Shown here piece by piece: positions 24,925-37,311 of a stretch of DNA of 64,000 bases. Each line of letters starts with the position of its first letter. Within the stretch, counting starts at the first letter, position 1. Origin of the DNA: Neurospora crassa OR74A. Its lineage: Eukaryota > Ascomycota > Sordariomycetes > Sordariales > Sordariaceae. Location of the stretch: positions 2,852,001 through 2,916,000 of the forward strand of contig NC_026506.1 in NCBI RefSeq assembly GCF_000182925.2, read 5' to 3'. Under the pieces are notes generated by a model. That model saw only the letters and a program-made list of their open reading frames with translations. It was not told the origin of the DNA and did not search any database. Both the position numbers and the translations under genes were made by a program.

Positions 24925-27900
24925 AATTATTCAAATAAATTTTCAAGCGTAATTAGGCGTTTATTGAATAGTATCTTTCGGTTTTTACTATAATTACAAT
25001 TTGGATAACTCCTATAATCAATACAATTATCTCTTCCTTATTTTTATCTTCTTATTCTAATATTATTAATATCAATTTTCCTCTTAGGAATACTTCATAA
25101 TTTCCTTATATTACTCCTCCTCTAATTCAATTATTAAATAGTACTCCCTTAATTTCCCTAACTTTAATACTTATAATAGGATTCTTTTAATTTTAACTCC
25201 ATTATTTAAGAATTCTTAAAATTCTTCTTTTATTGGTTATTAAACTTCCGGGTTATTCTAAAAAATAATATCCGTATTAAAGTAATTTGAGACAATATAA
25301 GCGAAGGTCTCCTTTTCGAATTTATAAGTATAAATAGGGGTTAGGACGTCCAGTACTTTCTTCTAGTAGAGAAAGGCCCGGAGGTTAATAATTTCCGTCC
25401 TAATCTAAATTAGAAGGGAGCTTTTCGCTTGAATTAATAGGTACAGTTCTTCTTCATTTTCTCTTAGTTTTTAGCGTCTTCCTTTCTTCTTTTTTATATT
25501 AATTATATATTACTAAATAATTTCTCTACTAAATTTAGGGGTAAGGTTAGTAATAGTAAATTATATTATTATTTTAATTTTACTATAACTATTATTAAAT
25601 AATAATTATAGTATAATACCTATTCTTAATTCGTTACATCTTTTAACTATTCTTCCTAGTCGGCGGTTATTAACTTTAAGGTTTATAATAATAGTAATTA
25701 AGTCCCTAATTCTAGGGGGGGCTAGCTATTATTATTAATAGTTTCTCTATTAGTACTTATACTTCAGCCTACGGAGCTTTAATTATACTACTTTCTAAAT
25801 TATTAGCGGGTAGCCGACTTTTAAATTATTATACTTAAATATAATTAGAAATTTAAATTACTATCCTCCGGACGAATTAAGTTTAGTCCGTCCGGGCGAA
25901 CCTCTCTCCAAAAGTTCGGACCCTTTTATTAAAGTAAAAATTAAATAGTAGATAAAACGTTTCTATTTCTAAATTCTATACCAGTGTAGCTTTATATACC
26001 CTAGCGATAACTCTTTAAATACTTAATTTAATATTTTACTAACTTAATTACTATCCCTCGTAGTTTTCTATATATTTTAATTAGTTAGTGGAATATTAAG
26101 GTTCCATATATAATAGTATTATAAATATATTTAGTATATATTTCCTTTATTTAAATAAAGGAGTATCCCTATATTTTCATTGCTAATCTTATAAGTATAT
26201 TCGTTTAAATTATTATTTTCTATTTTATTACTTCTATATAAACCCTATAATTAAATTTACGGTCTAATTAAACCCCTAAGAATTATATTAATTTGATTAA
26301 TTAAAGTATAATATTCCTAGATTAGAGAGTTTTTATTTTCGGTACCTTCGTTTATATAAAATATATTAACTCCGTTTTAATTACTTTAAATTCTATACCT
26401 CTCGCCCTCATTTAATCTAAATAAACTTTTTATACTATTTATAGTATTCAATAATTCTCTTTAATAGTATAGGCTATTATTATAATATTAATATTATTTA
26501 TAAAGCCGATTATAATTATATTTAAGATTATTATCAACTTTCAATTTAGCAGAGTAATAAAGAGAATAAATAGTATAGGTAAGAGGGGGGAACTTTACAG
26601 TATATTAGTAGTAATTGTGTAGGGGCGGAATATTTTGTTATTAAAAAAGAGGGAACCTCTTTCATTTATAATAAAGTTTGTTACTTATTTAATAATCTAT
26701 ATTAGAAATTATATTTCCTATAGGGTATATAGAAGTTACTTATAATTAATTCTATTAAACGCTCCTTTTAAATTTAGGAGTATAAGGGACGTTATGGCTT
26801 TAAATTCTTTAACTATTTATATTATATTAGTAACTACCCGAACTATAAACTCTATTAAATAATTTACTTAATTATTTATTTAACCTTCTAGTAGAAGATT
26901 AAACTCTTAAATTACGTATATAAATTTTTTAATTATAAGTATTTTAAAGATTTTTTTTATATTACTAAATAGCGATATTAACCTTTATATATTCGCTAAT
27001 TTCTATTAAGCGGCGCTTTTTCAAAATTTCTTAAGGATAACTACCTTTATATTTTTAAACTTCTATAGGAAGTAACTAAGCTAGAGGCTAGCGGATACTA
27101 AATATATTATAATTTATTAAAATAGTTATTTATATAATTTTAAAAATTTATTTAAATACTAATCGGTTTTGGGGGTCTTATTAAACGCTATTTAGGAGAA
27201 TACATTTTGAACATCCTCTTCGTTAATTAATTTATTAATAATTATTAGGTTAATACCCTCTAGTAATTTGATTTAATTTAATAAGTAATTTATTAGGACC
27301 TTTACCTTCGGGAAAAAGCAATTAATAAGGATCTCAACCTTACTATTGTAATTTCCGACTTCTATTACCCTTTCATAGGTTTAAAGGGTTAATAATTTAA
27401 GTAGGTTTATTAATTAGTAACTTTAGGTCTAAGCCTATCGTTTTAATAATTAGAATCGATTTAGATTCTTCGAAGCTTCAGTAATACTATTATATTATAT
27501 AATTTATTAGGCCTTTATAATAATCCTCTTCTTTTTATTATAGCTTTAATAAACTCTTTTTAATTTAACATTATTTAATATTTAAATTACTCCTAATATA
27601 TTTTCCGCACTTCTATTATAATCGTTTTATATTTTAACGTCTACTAATCTACTTTCTTCCTTCGACTTTTCTTCTAATATAGAACAAATTCCTTTATAAT
27701 ACTTATAAATTCTTTATAAAACTTACGAAAGGTAAGTTTAAAGTCCTTTATTATATTAAGTCTTTCGAGGATTAATATCCGTTTCTCTAACGCTTCCTTT
27801 ACTTTTTCCATATTTATAAAATTCTAATTATATTTTTCTTCTTCTTTAGCTTTTTTATTTGTTCTTTTTATTTAGATTTAAATTTCCTAAAGATAGTAGT

Positions 27901-28560
27901 CTAAACCGGTTTATTCGTACTATTATAATCCTTAATATTCAATTTCAACCCCGGGTAATAATTATATATAATTAATTATTCTATCCATCTCTCTTCGTAT
28001 TATATTTCTAAATTTAATTAATTTACTATAGGGGGTAAATAAATTAAATTTCTAGCGTTGTACTTATATAAGCGAGTAAATAGCCCCCGGGCTAATTCTA
28101 TTCTCTAAATTCTAATTAGGATAGTAGAAATTAAAATCCCTAATTACAATTAGGTTTCTTACTAAGGGTTTAACTTTAATAAATTCGAAGAGCGGCGACC
28201 TTTATTAATATTCTAGTATTCCTTATATAAAAATTGAAGACTAAATAGAACAGACGGTCGTTAGATCCTTTAAACTTTTAAATATAATTATAGTTTAATC
28301 CTTTCTAATTTAGAAATTTAAATCCTTTAATATCTATTTTTTATTTATGTATATTACTACCCTCCCCTTTTCTAAATAATCAACCGTAAAATATCTCCCG
28401 CCTCTAGGATAATAAATATCCCTATTTAAACTTTTATTTAATTCTTAAATTACTATAATATTGTAAGTCTCCTCTTATATAAATAAAAGTTTTCCCCTTT
28501 TATATAACTTCCCTACGTTTTAATAGAGTATTTTTAATTGGACTATTAATTACTTTAAGA
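24925..28560 (-). pseudogene. LINE ORF2 remnant of L6
   Basis: Minus-strand ORF2 with endonuclease (about 28050-28560), RT (about 26400-27300, catalytic box FINNINII at about 26490-26520) and the C-terminal region (about 25050-25900). Both RT Asp codons have become Asn, and many TAG/TAA stops are present. The very end of ORF2 is at the junction with L3. Confidence 0.78.
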
Positions 28561-28769
28561 TAGGGTTTCTTCTAATCCTTCGGTAGAAGATAAGGGTATT
28601 ACTTCCCTAAGGGGGGCTATAGTTATATAGGTACTATTACTACTATACGACCAACTTCCCCCTATATTCAATAAATATATATAGTATTTATTTATTGAAT
28701 TTTATAGGGTTATAAATTTTAATTGGACGGACGGGCCGATTAACTTTTTTAATTGTCCCCTCTTTACGC

Positions 28770-29538
28770 CTCCTTTAATAAATTTTTCTAGAATAGTAAT
28801 AATATAGAAATAAAGAAGGGCATTTAATAAAATACTTTCGTTTATAATTTTCATTATTAATTCTAATACTTTTCTAATTAAATTTTTACGGAGGGCGAAT
28901 GCCCGTAGCCTTTTAGCGTACGCAATAAATACTTTTATAATCGCCTTCTAAAAAATAGGATATTCCTTATAATTATATATATAATACCCCTTCTTCCTAT
29001 ATAATTTATAATAGACGAATAATTTATTATTATTAGACGGATAATTTACTTAGCTAAAGTATTCTCCTTCGTATTTAGCTTTATTATAATAGATATAAAT
29101 ATTATTTTAATAATAGAATTTTACTGTATATCTAATTCCCTAATATTTAAAGTATTGTTAAATATTATTCAAGGTTTAGGATGGTTCGTATAAGTATATA
29201 CCGCTATCCTAAAAGAAAAGGTTATTTTAAAGGAAGTATACTACTAATATAGTAGCGACTTCTATAAGGAATAGGCTTCTATTCTCTCTGTCCCTTCTCT
29301 TCTATAACTGAATTCTAATAATAGATACCTCTGGGTTTCTCTTCCTTACTAGATTCGAAATAGCTTCTACTATAGTATAATTATTAATACCATTCTAGGG
29401 TATACTCCGAATTAATATACTTATAGTATTTATAGTAATAAAAGTATTAGGGTTGAAAATTTCTTTAGCCTACACTTAATTTCGCTAGTACTAAATACGT
29501 ATAAATTTATTAAATATAATTATATAATCTCTAATTAT
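28770..29538 (-). pseudogene. LINE ORF1 C-terminal part of L6
   Basis: Contains the zinc-knuckle region (about 28940-29040; Cys/His largely Tyr) and the middle of ORF1. It continues across Gypsy-2 at 36546-37311. Confidence 0.7.
29534..29538. repeat. Left TSD of Gypsy-2 (ATTAT)
   Basis: The 5-bp duplication ATTAT is also at 36546-36550, on either side of TG...CA ends. A 5-bp TSD is usual for Ty3/gypsy elements. Confidence 0.75.
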
Positions 29539-29745
29539 TGTCACGGCAAAGAGGAAATGATTGTGGTAAACAGTAATGATCCTATTTGGTAGAAGATCGA
29601 AAGATGAGGAAGAAAGTCTAAGGTACAAGAATGGGACAGGCGCGCGAAGGATATATCCTGTACGCTACCGAGCCCTGCAGTGGGTCCCGCAGTACCACTG
29701 CAATAAATATAGTCAGCTGACCAGCGGCTAAACCGCACCGTCACA
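29539..29745 (-). repeat. 3' LTR of Gypsy-2
   Basis: 207 bp, TG...CA ends, aligned without gaps to 36339-36545. GC-normal with CA/TG intact. It is the 3' LTR because the polypurine tract adjoins it on the minus strand. The short minus-strand frame 29541-29744 lies wholly inside it and is not a gene. Confidence 0.93.
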
Positions 29746-29772
29746 TCACCCCCCCCCTCAAAAAAGACTCGC
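29746..29772 (-). promoter_or_regulatory. Polypurine tract of Gypsy-2
   Basis: The minus strand reads TTTTTTGAGGGGGGGGTGA directly before the LTR TG. This is the expected plus-strand DNA primer site and fixes the element's direction. Confidence 0.8.
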
Positions 29773-29829
29773 CTCGAATCTTATATAAAAAGATAGAAAG
29801 AAAAGAAAAAAATCTAGTACGCACGTGAT

Positions 29830-32800
29830 TTGAACCAACGACCTCTCCCGGTAAAAGGTACGTACCTTCGGAGTAATTAAATGTAATACCTCTGGGGTAC
29901 TAACCTATTACATACTACGCTAATATCCTCAATCGTAGTAATTATTATACAAAACTAATAAACCTCCTATTTAAAAGCGTACTCCCTATACTACCTCTAT
30001 TTCTCAAAATCTACGTCTATAATTACAATTACTTCCTCCTCCTCGTACGCCGAATACCCTTCTATACTAGTAAATTATTATTATTGTACATTAGTACCTC
30101 TTTATTATTCGTCGCAACCGTAATCCAATTCTACAACTTCCGTAGTAGGCCGGCTACTTCCGGGTTATTATTATAAAACTCTTTTAATTTTATTGCTGCA
30201 TTTTTAAAATCGCTAGCCGGATACTATTCTAGATTAAGGTCCTAGCCCCTCTACTACGCCTAATATATTAATTTACCCTTATCGGTTTTTGAGGAAATAA
30301 TATATTCTACCTTATATTCTTTATCTACGCCTTCGTAAATAACCTCTCCGTACAGTTCTTCGGCACCTTAACCAAGGAGAGGGTTATTTAGGAACTTACG
30401 CAATCAATCCGGCGGGAACTAATTAAATATCTTCTATAATGTAGGAAGTTGGACTACAAAAGCATTACCTTTCTTACCTACAATAGAAAAGTATTATTTT
30501 ATTAAAGGAAAGTCTAATTTATTGCTTAGCTAATCCGTAGACTAGCTTTTTTTAATAATAAAAATGTAATTACTGATATTGAAATCGGGCTCGCACTACT
30601 TCTTATTCGCCTAGATAATTTATTTCTGCTAGGCATTTTCAATATTACGCCGAGCTGTATCGACGTACTATTATATCCTAATAGCGGTATTGTAAGCATC
30701 CTATTGATTCAAACGTTCTACTAGTAGTAATCCCTCTAAATTCGTTATAAGTACCTAATCCGAAAAGGTAGGTATTGGGAAATTGAATAGAACCTTATAA
30801 AGCTATAGTCCTGTACTATCCTATAGTAGGCTATTTTAAATGTAGTCTAGAATAAGTATTATTTCGGACTAATTATTTTAAATATAGTTAATAAATAGCT
30901 TCAACCGTTAATTTATTTACTTGTAAAGATTCTTAACTTATTCTAATGTTTACGAATATCCTATTAATACTAACGACTATTTTGTCCCCATCCTTGTAAT
31001 TAACTCCTAAGAGAAATTTAAGTGAAATTAAGGACTATAATCGCTAATTACTTCGCAAAACGGCCTAAAAAGCCTAAATAGGCCTTCGTAGTATAGGCGG
31101 TATACCTCTTTCCCAATAACTATTAACTTACAAGGCTATAACTATAAAATTTTAAAGAAAGGATCGATTATACTTATTAAATTATTGTATCTGTACTTAT
31201 CTATAGGCATTTTCTTAAAATCGACTACTACTCTCGTCTATAGTCGTTTTGTAATTTCTATTGCTTATAGCGTTCCTAATATTTTTCCTCTAAGGTATTT
31301 CACTACGTAGTAAACCGTATAATTAGATACGTACCTATCTATATCGCTTATTATTTTAAGCTACTAATATTTAGTGGAAACTAATTTCCTTGTCTTATTC
31401 CATCCTAAGTAAATTATAATTAAATTGTTATAGTAATCCTAGATGGCCCGTGTACGTAATGTACTTTCCTATCCGTCGGATACTACTAAGCGACCTTGGA
31501 ATAATAATAATTATTTTTAGAATAATATAAAACCTGTTCCTTCTTTAACTACCTTTACTCGATATATTTCGAGGGATAAATCTATTTTATTCGCTTCGAA
31601 TAGAAGGTATACCAGCTTATAGCCCGTTGGCCGGTGTATAAGTTTATTTATCGCTATATTTAATATATAAACGTAGATAGCGTCCTCCCCTTCCCCTTCG
31701 GGTTTAAAGAGCTGTATTATATGCTAAACCTCCTTATGGGCCTTCTAATCCTTTATATCTTCGAACTTCCTTAATAATGTATCAACCGCCGCATTCTCCT
31801 TACCCGGCCAATATATAATTCGGAAGTAGTATTATAATAAGGACTCGGCCTAGGCCGCTTATTTTACGTTCAATAACCTCTTTGTATTAAAATACTTCAA
31901 CGCCTTATAGTTTGTAATAATTATAAAGGGTTCGCTCTGTTAAATTCCAATAAACTCTAATTACTAATATATTAATACTCTTATTATAATTAATATTTCC
32001 TTATTGTAGATAGGGTAATTATATTCAACGCCTTGTATAGTTTCAAAATAGTAGGTTACTAAATACTACCTATCGTTGTACTTCTAAGCCAATACGCCAA
32101 CCAATACTCCATTAAACGCATCCATTTCTACCCTTATTTTATAATTGAAATTAAAATAGGCTAGTACTAGCGCCTCTAATAGCCGTTACTTTAATGTATT
32201 AAAAATTACTTAGTACTTAATATTCTAAATAAACGCTTCTCCCTTCCTTATTAGCCTAATTAGGGGCTTCGCTATACAACTATACTTACGGACGAACTTT
32301 TAATAAAAATTATAAAATCCTAAGAAAGACTACACGCTTTTTATAATAGTAGGGTTCTACTAATCTTTTACTACAATAATTTTCAATAGGTCTACTGAAA
32401 CGCTATCTATACCGATAATAAAGCCTAAAAACTTGGTTTCTCGTATATAGAATTTACATTTATTTAAATCGGCCTAGAGTCCGGCAACTCGCAACCTTTA
32501 AAGCACCTTCTTAATATAAATCTAGTACTTTTCGAAGTTATCCGAATAAATTAGAATATTGTTGATATATACGCTATAAAAATCATCCAAATACCCTATT
32601 AGAACATCGTTAATATAACGCTAGAAAGTAGATAGTCCGTTTATTAAACCAAAAAGTAGGACCTTATACTTATAAGCGCCGTATTGTATCCTAAAAATCG
32701 TTAACTCCTTATTATTTAAGTATATTCGTATATAGTAAAATGCTTGCCGAATATTTATTTTAATAAAAATCTTTACCCTCGAAATTCGGGCTAATATTTC

Positions 32801-34327
32801 CTCAATTAAAGGTAAGGGATATCGGTCCTTTCGTATAATCGCATTCAATTTCCTATAGTCTACGCAAAAACGAAACTTCCCGTTAGCTTTAAGAATGAAT
32901 AAGATTAGTATAGTCCACAATACCGAACTACTTTTAATAAAACCCTTATTAAGGTTTTCTATAATATAAAAGCGACAAGCTTCCAACTTATCGGTACTTA
33001 TCTTATATAACGGACTATATCCCAAATCCTCTAGACGGGATCCGTCCTATAATTCGATACAATAATTACTATTTCCCGGGCTTAATAATATATTAGACCC
33101 CTTCTTACTAAATACATTAAGGTCGTTGTAATAGAAGGAGGGGACTTTCTCTCGGGCTTGCGCTATTAATTTTAGCTTATCTAATTTAGTTGGGTTTTAT
33201 TCCCGGCGTTGCCTTTCCTCGATAAAACAATCGATTTTATATAAATTTGTAATACCCAAATACTCCTTCTTAGCCATTTTCATCAAACTAACCGATCCGA
33301 TAATAATTATATTAAGCATACATTCTTTAAACCACAAAGTCCCCTTCCTCTACTTAAAATATCCCTATTCGTCCCTTTTAATATTATTACTATAATCCTC
33401 CGCCTCTAAGGCCTATTAGTAGTATTTAAAATCCTCTTTCAAATCGAGCCTTTATTTCTTAAGAACCTCTGTAATCGCTTTCTTTGGAATAAAGGACGGC
33501 GGGAAGTTTAGATCCGCTAATACTTCCTCTATATAACCTATTTCTTGCTTAGTAGGATTGGGGGACTTAACTAATTAAGGGCGCTACAAAATTGTAAATA
33601 CTTTTATTACCGGTCTTGTATTTAGGTTAGACTAATTTTATTATACGGCTACTTCCAATTCCCTAATCCGCCTTCCTACTGCTGCGCCATCTCTCCTCCT
33701 CTTATTTTCCTTCTCTATTAACCTTTCCCTTTAGAGGACCTCCTCTTAATATTTAGGGTCCACCTTATCTTACTCCTATCCCTAATCGTTAATATAGATA
33801 TCCCGAATTTAATCTAGGTCCCTTAGCCAATCATTACTAAATAATAATCTTCAACATAGGCAATCAATAGTAACGTTGTAGTATTCGAACCAGAGGCGAC
33901 CAATAATCATATTATAATAAATATCGGCGATTACTAACTATTCGTTTTAAGCGGTATATCTTTATAAAGTAATATTAACCTTCAAAACTTAATTAATTTC
34001 TTTATTCGCATTATCGGCAAAGGGGCTTCCAATGTATACTAATTTAAAATCGTTCTTAATTTCCAATTGCAAAATATGTATTAACCGTACTGCCGTAGCT
34101 TTACTAATTAAAATATAAGATACTACTCTTAAGTCTATAATAGCTTCTTCAATAGTAACTATAATTCTATTACTACTTACGATAATAGGTACTGCGAATA
34201 GTTTTCCCCCTAAGTAATTATAAAAAAAGTCCCTATTTGTACTATTTAGTAGTTTCCCTTATCTAAGCTATATAGACCCTATTTTCCCTAAATAGGAATC
34301 TCCTTTATTTAAAGTAATTAGTTTTTC
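29830..34327 (-). pseudogene. Gypsy-2 pol (PR-RT-RNase H-IN-chromodomain), -1 frame relative to gag
   Basis: Polymerase polyprotein. The protease follows GGKLFAVPIIV (about 34210), with the catalytic Asp region reading AIIDLRVVSY, so the DSGA-type box is damaged. RT includes an open run at 32621-33025 (FRFCVDYRKLNAIIRKDRYP, FGLINGLSTF), then YLDDF and YINNILIYSD near 32560-32600, where the catalytic DD has become NN. RNase H is at about 31750-32100 and integrase at about 30450-31400. The chromodomain is at about 30140-30340 (YKVEYIISS ... YPASDFKNAAIKLKEFY). Codon register shows pol is shifted -1 from gag. Numerous TAG/TAA stops. Confidence 0.9.
34318..34327 (-). promoter_or_regulatory. Candidate -1 frameshift site between gag and pol
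   Basis: The minus strand reads G AAA AAC then TAA in the gag frame; the pol frame is readable from here (VEKLITLNKGDSYLGK). The heptamer is imperfect (G before AAA), so this is a candidate only. An indel nearby would give the same frame change. Confidence 0.4.
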
Positions 34328-36180
34328 GACTCTTCACCCAACGCCTCCTCTTTATTAATAGAATCGTCATCTTTAATACTGTAACGGGTATAGATAGTTT
34401 AGAGACGGGCCCGATAATCTTAATTGCTTCCGGTAGAAGTCTTAACCGAACTTACTACTTTATTAGGGCAGTCTTTAGTACGGTGTCCCTATTCTCTACA
34501 ATTAAAGCAGATGCCTTTGCGGTATATCTCATCAATTTCTCCCTTAAATAGGGCCTTCTAATTGGGATTGGAATTACCTCTAATCGATAAGGAGCCTCTT
34601 CCGCTTCCGCCCTTATTACTACTATTATTCCTACCCTTATATCTAAATGAACTAATGGAGGTAATAGACCGTTTAATTACCTTCTAGGTATATACAACCT
34701 ATTCGGTAATCTTCATATATCTATCAAAATTAATAGCGTTAAAAATAATATAGAGAGCTATTCCTACTTAGAATTCCGAAGAGAAACGACGGTAAAAGGC
34801 TTCTTTCTACTACGATTAAGCTAAGTAGCACTTGCTAATAAGGCGAATAAATTTATTCTTAAAAATATAAAAATCGTTTTAATATATATACAACTTCTCG
34901 AAATCTTCAAAAGTTTAACGAATAGTATTAAAATTATTATACTACTATTTAAAGTAGGTTATTAGATCCTTGGATGTTGTAATTTAATTCGGGTGACTAT
35001 TGTAGAAATAGGGTTGTAAATCCTTAGTTATATAGCCGGCTAAACGATTCTCAATATAGACTTATTTAGCCTCATTATTTATAAAATAGTCGGCATTCAC
35101 CTTTAATTTATTAGTAATAAATTAATACTAAACTTTAAAAATAATTGTATCTTTAGTTTTATTAGTATAAAAGACGGGGGGATTGGAAATCTTAAAAGAT
35201 TTACTGCTATTCGAGGAGTACGTATAGATAAATGAGCTAGTTCCGGGAGTAGCGCTACAATAGTTAATATTATAAACGATATTTACTACGGCCTAATTAA
35301 AAGAATTAATTTCTTTCTCTTTCTCTATTAGAATAGCTAAGAGGTCCTCCACCATTTCGTATTGGGCTTCGACCTTATCGCTGGGTATATTAAACTTAGG
35401 TTCGATACCCTACTCGTAGAATCGACGAGCTTTATTACGGTTAGCTTTATTAATAGCAATCTCTATACCTTTAAAATAGTTAGTACGCTAATCCTTATAT
35501 TCAACGTTATTATTACTAATAGCATCCTCCACGGTTGGGCGGAAACAATTCTTAGGAGGCTTTTTAAAATTACTGTAAATTGCTTTAAAGTATATAATCC
35601 AATCGTAAAAGTCGGATATAATATAGTCTATACGAGTAGTAATAATATAAACTTCCTCCATTTATTTCTTATAAGTAAGTATTACCAGAATACGAACTTT
35701 TATTTCTTTAAATATAACTTTAGGGTACTTCTAAACTTCAATAATAAAATTATCGTATTCTATTAAGTTATTAAATCGGATACAATCGGCTCCTATATTA
35801 AAAATAAGTTAAAACGGGAAGTAGGGTCCCTTACTACTAGCGGTATAACGGGTGGCCATTTCCTATATCTTAGCCTAAAAGTCTTCGTCTATATCTTCCT
35901 TTATATCGGAGAACCTAAATTCCTAAACTTAAGGAAGTACATTAAATATATAATACTCAAAAGTAGCGTTTTCCAACGCTACATTATCTACGCTATCATC
36001 GGCATCGAATATTATAATTTAAATTTTATAAATAGTCGAAACGCAACGCTATTCAATAGATTTGCGACTCAAACGAATCTTTACTACCGGGTTTTTCTAA
36101 TTCAATTTAGTAAAGTCGAACGTAACTTCTTTAATAGCTTACGCCTTCAATTAGGCAGCTTCCTTAGGGTCGCGCGCCAT
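34318..36180 (-). pseudogene. Gypsy-2 gag with zinc knuckle
   Basis: Capsid/nucleocapsid protein. It starts at ATG 36180 (MARDPKEAA) and keeps register to a near-intact CCHC zinc knuckle at about 34467-34509 (CFNC, HRTKDC), with one Gln turned into TAG. The frame ends at TAA 34318-34320, giving about 620 codons, right after GAAAAAC (34321-34327), where the pol frame takes over. Internal stops are TAG/TAA only as far as I read. Confidence 0.85.
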
Positions 36181-36338
36181 AGTTATAGTGTATTAGGTTC
36201 AATCTTCAACTTATTCGAATCGTATCGGCGATACAAAAATCGCGGGGGTTACAAGCAACAGTCTTATCGCGCACAATCAATCTAAAAGTTCTATAAAATA
36301 TTTTAAATCGTCCCCGATAGGTTGGGTAATCTTTCGAT
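36181..36338 (-). other. Gypsy-2 leader (5' LTR to gag ATG)
   Basis: 158 bp between the LTR end and gag. The minus strand after the LTR reads ATCGAAAGATTACCC. This should include the primer-binding site, but I could not match it to a tRNA 3' end. Confidence 0.5.
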
Positions 36339-36545
36339 TATCATAGCAAAGAGGAAATAATTGTGGTAAACAGCAATAATCCCATTTGGTAGAAGATCGA
36401 AAGATGAGGAAGAAAATCTAAGGTACAAGAATGGGACAGGCGCGCGAAGGATATATCCTGTGCGCTGCCGAGCCCTGCAGTGGGTCCCGCAGTACCACTG
36501 CGATAAGTGCAGTCAGCTGACCAGCGGCTGAGCCGCGCCGTCACA
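36339..36545 (-). repeat. 5' LTR of Gypsy-2
   Basis: 207 bp, ending in CA before the ATTAT TSD; its left end reads TA instead of TG, as RIP would produce. Ungapped match to 29539-29745 with 17 transitions and no transversions. Confidence 0.93.
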
Positions 36546-37311
36546 ATTATCAATATTCTAGTAACTACGCGGATTACTAAGCTAGGTTTCTTCTTACTTA
36601 AATAAATAATTAGGGTTATTTTCGTATTTCTATTTCAATAATCTGTAAGTTCAATAGTAATCGTTACTCCCTTAATAGTAAACTACCATTCGAAATTAAA
36701 GGGGATAAACTTTTTAGTAGTAGTAGGTAATTATTAGAGGGTAATATTAATTTTATTCGGGCTAGCTTTCGCTATAATATCAGCCTAATATTTAGGCGCC
36801 TCCTAGGCGCCTTTTTTAATTTCCTTTAGAATATCCTTCTTTAAATTATTAAAATCCTTCTTAGTAATAAACTAGTCGGTTCTAACGTTACTAACTTTAG
36901 GTTGTATAGATTTACTTTTTTTAATACGTACCTTTACGAATTTAAAAAATAATTTTCGAATTTAACGATAGTCCTTAATCGAAATAGTATTATAGTCCGT
37001 AGATTTATTCGCTTTAACAATACACTTCTTTAATATTTTATTATTTTGATCCATTTTATCCAAAGTCTTCGTAGTAAATATAACTTCGGGATTATTATAT
37101 ATTAAAATTTCCGCGAGCGGGTTATAAACACTATTCTTAAATCTATAAATACCGCTATCGATAGCTATCGGTAACGACGATACAATATTGTTGCTACGCT
37201 CGTCGTAGGATATTGTGAGGGACGTAAACGACCCTCCAAAATCGATTACCGTTATTAGTTGTCGTTTTGGAACACTCCTCAATTAGAAATCGGCGTTTCC
37301 GGTTTTAAAGT
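36546..37311 (-). mobile_element. LINE copy L6, 5' part
   Basis: Resumes L6 after Gypsy-2 (TSD ATTAT at 36546-36550) and ends at the family's 5' terminus at 37311, abutting the interior of plus-strand L7. Confidence 0.85.
36962..37300 (-). pseudogene. LINE ORF1 N-terminal part of L6 (longest open copy on this strand)
   Basis: An open stretch of about 106 codons reading VIDFGGSFTSLTISYDE, SGIYRFKNSVYNPLAEILIY and KILKKCIVKANKS. It is among the best-preserved versions of the conserved 5' block and extends up to the element end without an upstream UTR. DFGGSFTS superficially resembles an actin/Hsp70 phosphate-loop motif, but I have no other support for that. The protein continues left of Gypsy-2. 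Confidence 0.65.

Larger units (their letters stand above)
24919..29538 (-). mobile_element. LINE copy L6, distal part (ORF1 middle to ORF2 C-terminus)
   Basis: Minus-strand LINE whose 5' end is at 37311; this piece lies left of the Gypsy-2 insertion. Its 3' limit at 24919 is equivalent to about 46865 of L8, so the last 1.5 kb, including the 3' block, is absent. The two L6 pieces sum to about 5.38 kb, the length expected for that part of L8. Confidence 0.85.
29539..36545 (-). mobile_element. Gypsy-2: complete Ty3/gypsy chromovirus, minus strand, 7007 bp
   Basis: Two 207-bp LTRs (29539-29745 and 36339-36545), a 5-bp ATTAT TSD, a polypurine tract beside the left LTR, and minus-strand Gag, zinc knuckle, protease, RT, RNase H, integrase and chromodomain in that order. 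It inserted into L6 ORF1. The interior is RIP-saturated; the LTRs differ from each other by 17 substitutions, all transitions. Confidence 0.95.

Noticed and set aside
29541-29744. Frames in the Gypsy-2 LTRs (also 36341-36553)
   Set aside because: Both lie within the 207-bp LTRs and appear twice for that reason. LTRs are non-coding.
29820-29930. tRNA-like sequence near the Gypsy-2 3' end (GGTTCAAATC on the minus strand with a 7-bp acceptor-like pairing)
   Set aside because: The T-stem does not pair, the D-arm is not recognisable and the span is about 103 nt. A tRNA-derived remnant is possible but cannot be supported by eye.
35362-35766. 134-codon plus-strand frame
   Set aside because: Antisense to Gypsy-2 gag, whose frame is fixed by the ATG at 36180 and the zinc knuckle. 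A shadow.
36962-37282. DFGGSFTS as an actin/Hsp70-like ATPase gene
   Set aside because: It is a short motif in the first 40 residues of LINE ORF1 with no other ATPase motif, and it is repeated in every LINE copy.
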